A stretch of 64,000 nt of DNA from positions 5,455,408 to 5,519,407 of the forward strand of contig CM075192.1 of the NCBI GenBank assembly GCA_037577475.1, given 5' to 3'. Shown in pieces: positions 63,904 to 64,000 of this stretch (positions are counted from its first letter, which is position 1; every line of letters starts with the position of its first letter). The DNA comes from Chaunax sp. Z400. Taxonomy: Eukaryota > Chordata > Actinopteri > Lophiiformes > Chaunacidae. A program made the position numbers and the translations under genes. The notes beneath the pieces were generated by a model. It ran no database searches. It was given only the letters and a program-made list of their open reading frames with translations, and had not been told where the DNA came from.

Positions 63904-64000
63904 TGTGTGGATTATATTGCAGTGCCCACACTCTGTAGGGGCCGTATTGCTGGTTGCCAGACTGCCCACAGAACCATCTGACACACATTCACACCTCATC
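61271..64000. other. non-coding
   Basis: A 230-codon open frame (61271-61963) runs through CCA/CTG-rich low-complexity sequence and then a GAGA tract (61860-61920); it looks compositional, not genic. The rest is unremarkable. Confidence 0.5.
63851..63908. repeat. (GT)n microsatellite
   Basis: A GT repeat with two GAGT interruptions near the right edge of the window. Confidence 0.95.

Overview
This window is vertebrate nuclear DNA, almost certainly from a teleost fish. Evidence: a five-exon LIM-homeobox gene whose protein matches fish Lhx1a more closely than tetrapod LHX1; very many long CA/GT, AAT and AT microsatellites; decayed fish-type retrotransposons (L2-like and RTE-like LINEs, tRNA-derived SINEs) and a MITE. 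There are no bacterial operons, CRISPR arrays, or rRNA or tRNA genes.

The only protein-coding gene I can support is lhx1a, on the minus strand. Its coding exons are 33774-33943, 31958-32181, 31142-31425, 29057-29222 and 27777-28156. All five are bounded by GT/AG sites, keep one frame and spell a complete 407-residue protein: LIM1, LIM2, acidic linker, homeodomain, Tyr-rich and Pro/Ser/Gly-rich C-terminus, ending in ...GTVW. The likely 3' UTR runs to overlapping AATAAA signals near 26630 and carries two miR-30 seed matches. The 5' leader and promoter probably lie between 33944 and about 34860.

Region by region: 1-26.6 kb is non-coding DNA downstream of the gene, with microsatellites, two L2-like LINE remnants, a SINE, an RTE-type tail and islands of complex sequence that look like conserved regulatory elements. 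26.6-34.9 kb is the lhx1a transcription unit; intron 1 holds a FoxH1-type site and a TCF/LEF-homeodomain site group. 34.9-41 kb is the GC-richer upstream region, with a strong G-quadruplex motif and a TATA/CCAAT cluster. 41-64 kb is non-coding DNA with LINE/SINE debris, a MITE, a 13-copy 34-bp minisatellite and a homeodomain-site-rich island.

The layout, one developmental transcription factor alone in about 64 kb, fits a regulatory 'gene desert'. The non-coding islands are inferred enhancers; no alignment could be run. I found no convincing new protein system. The most notable features are regulatory: a (UG)19 tract serving as the pyrimidine tract of the exon that encodes the homeodomain recognition helix, the paired miR-30 sites, the intron 1 FoxH1 site and the CRE-like minisatellite.
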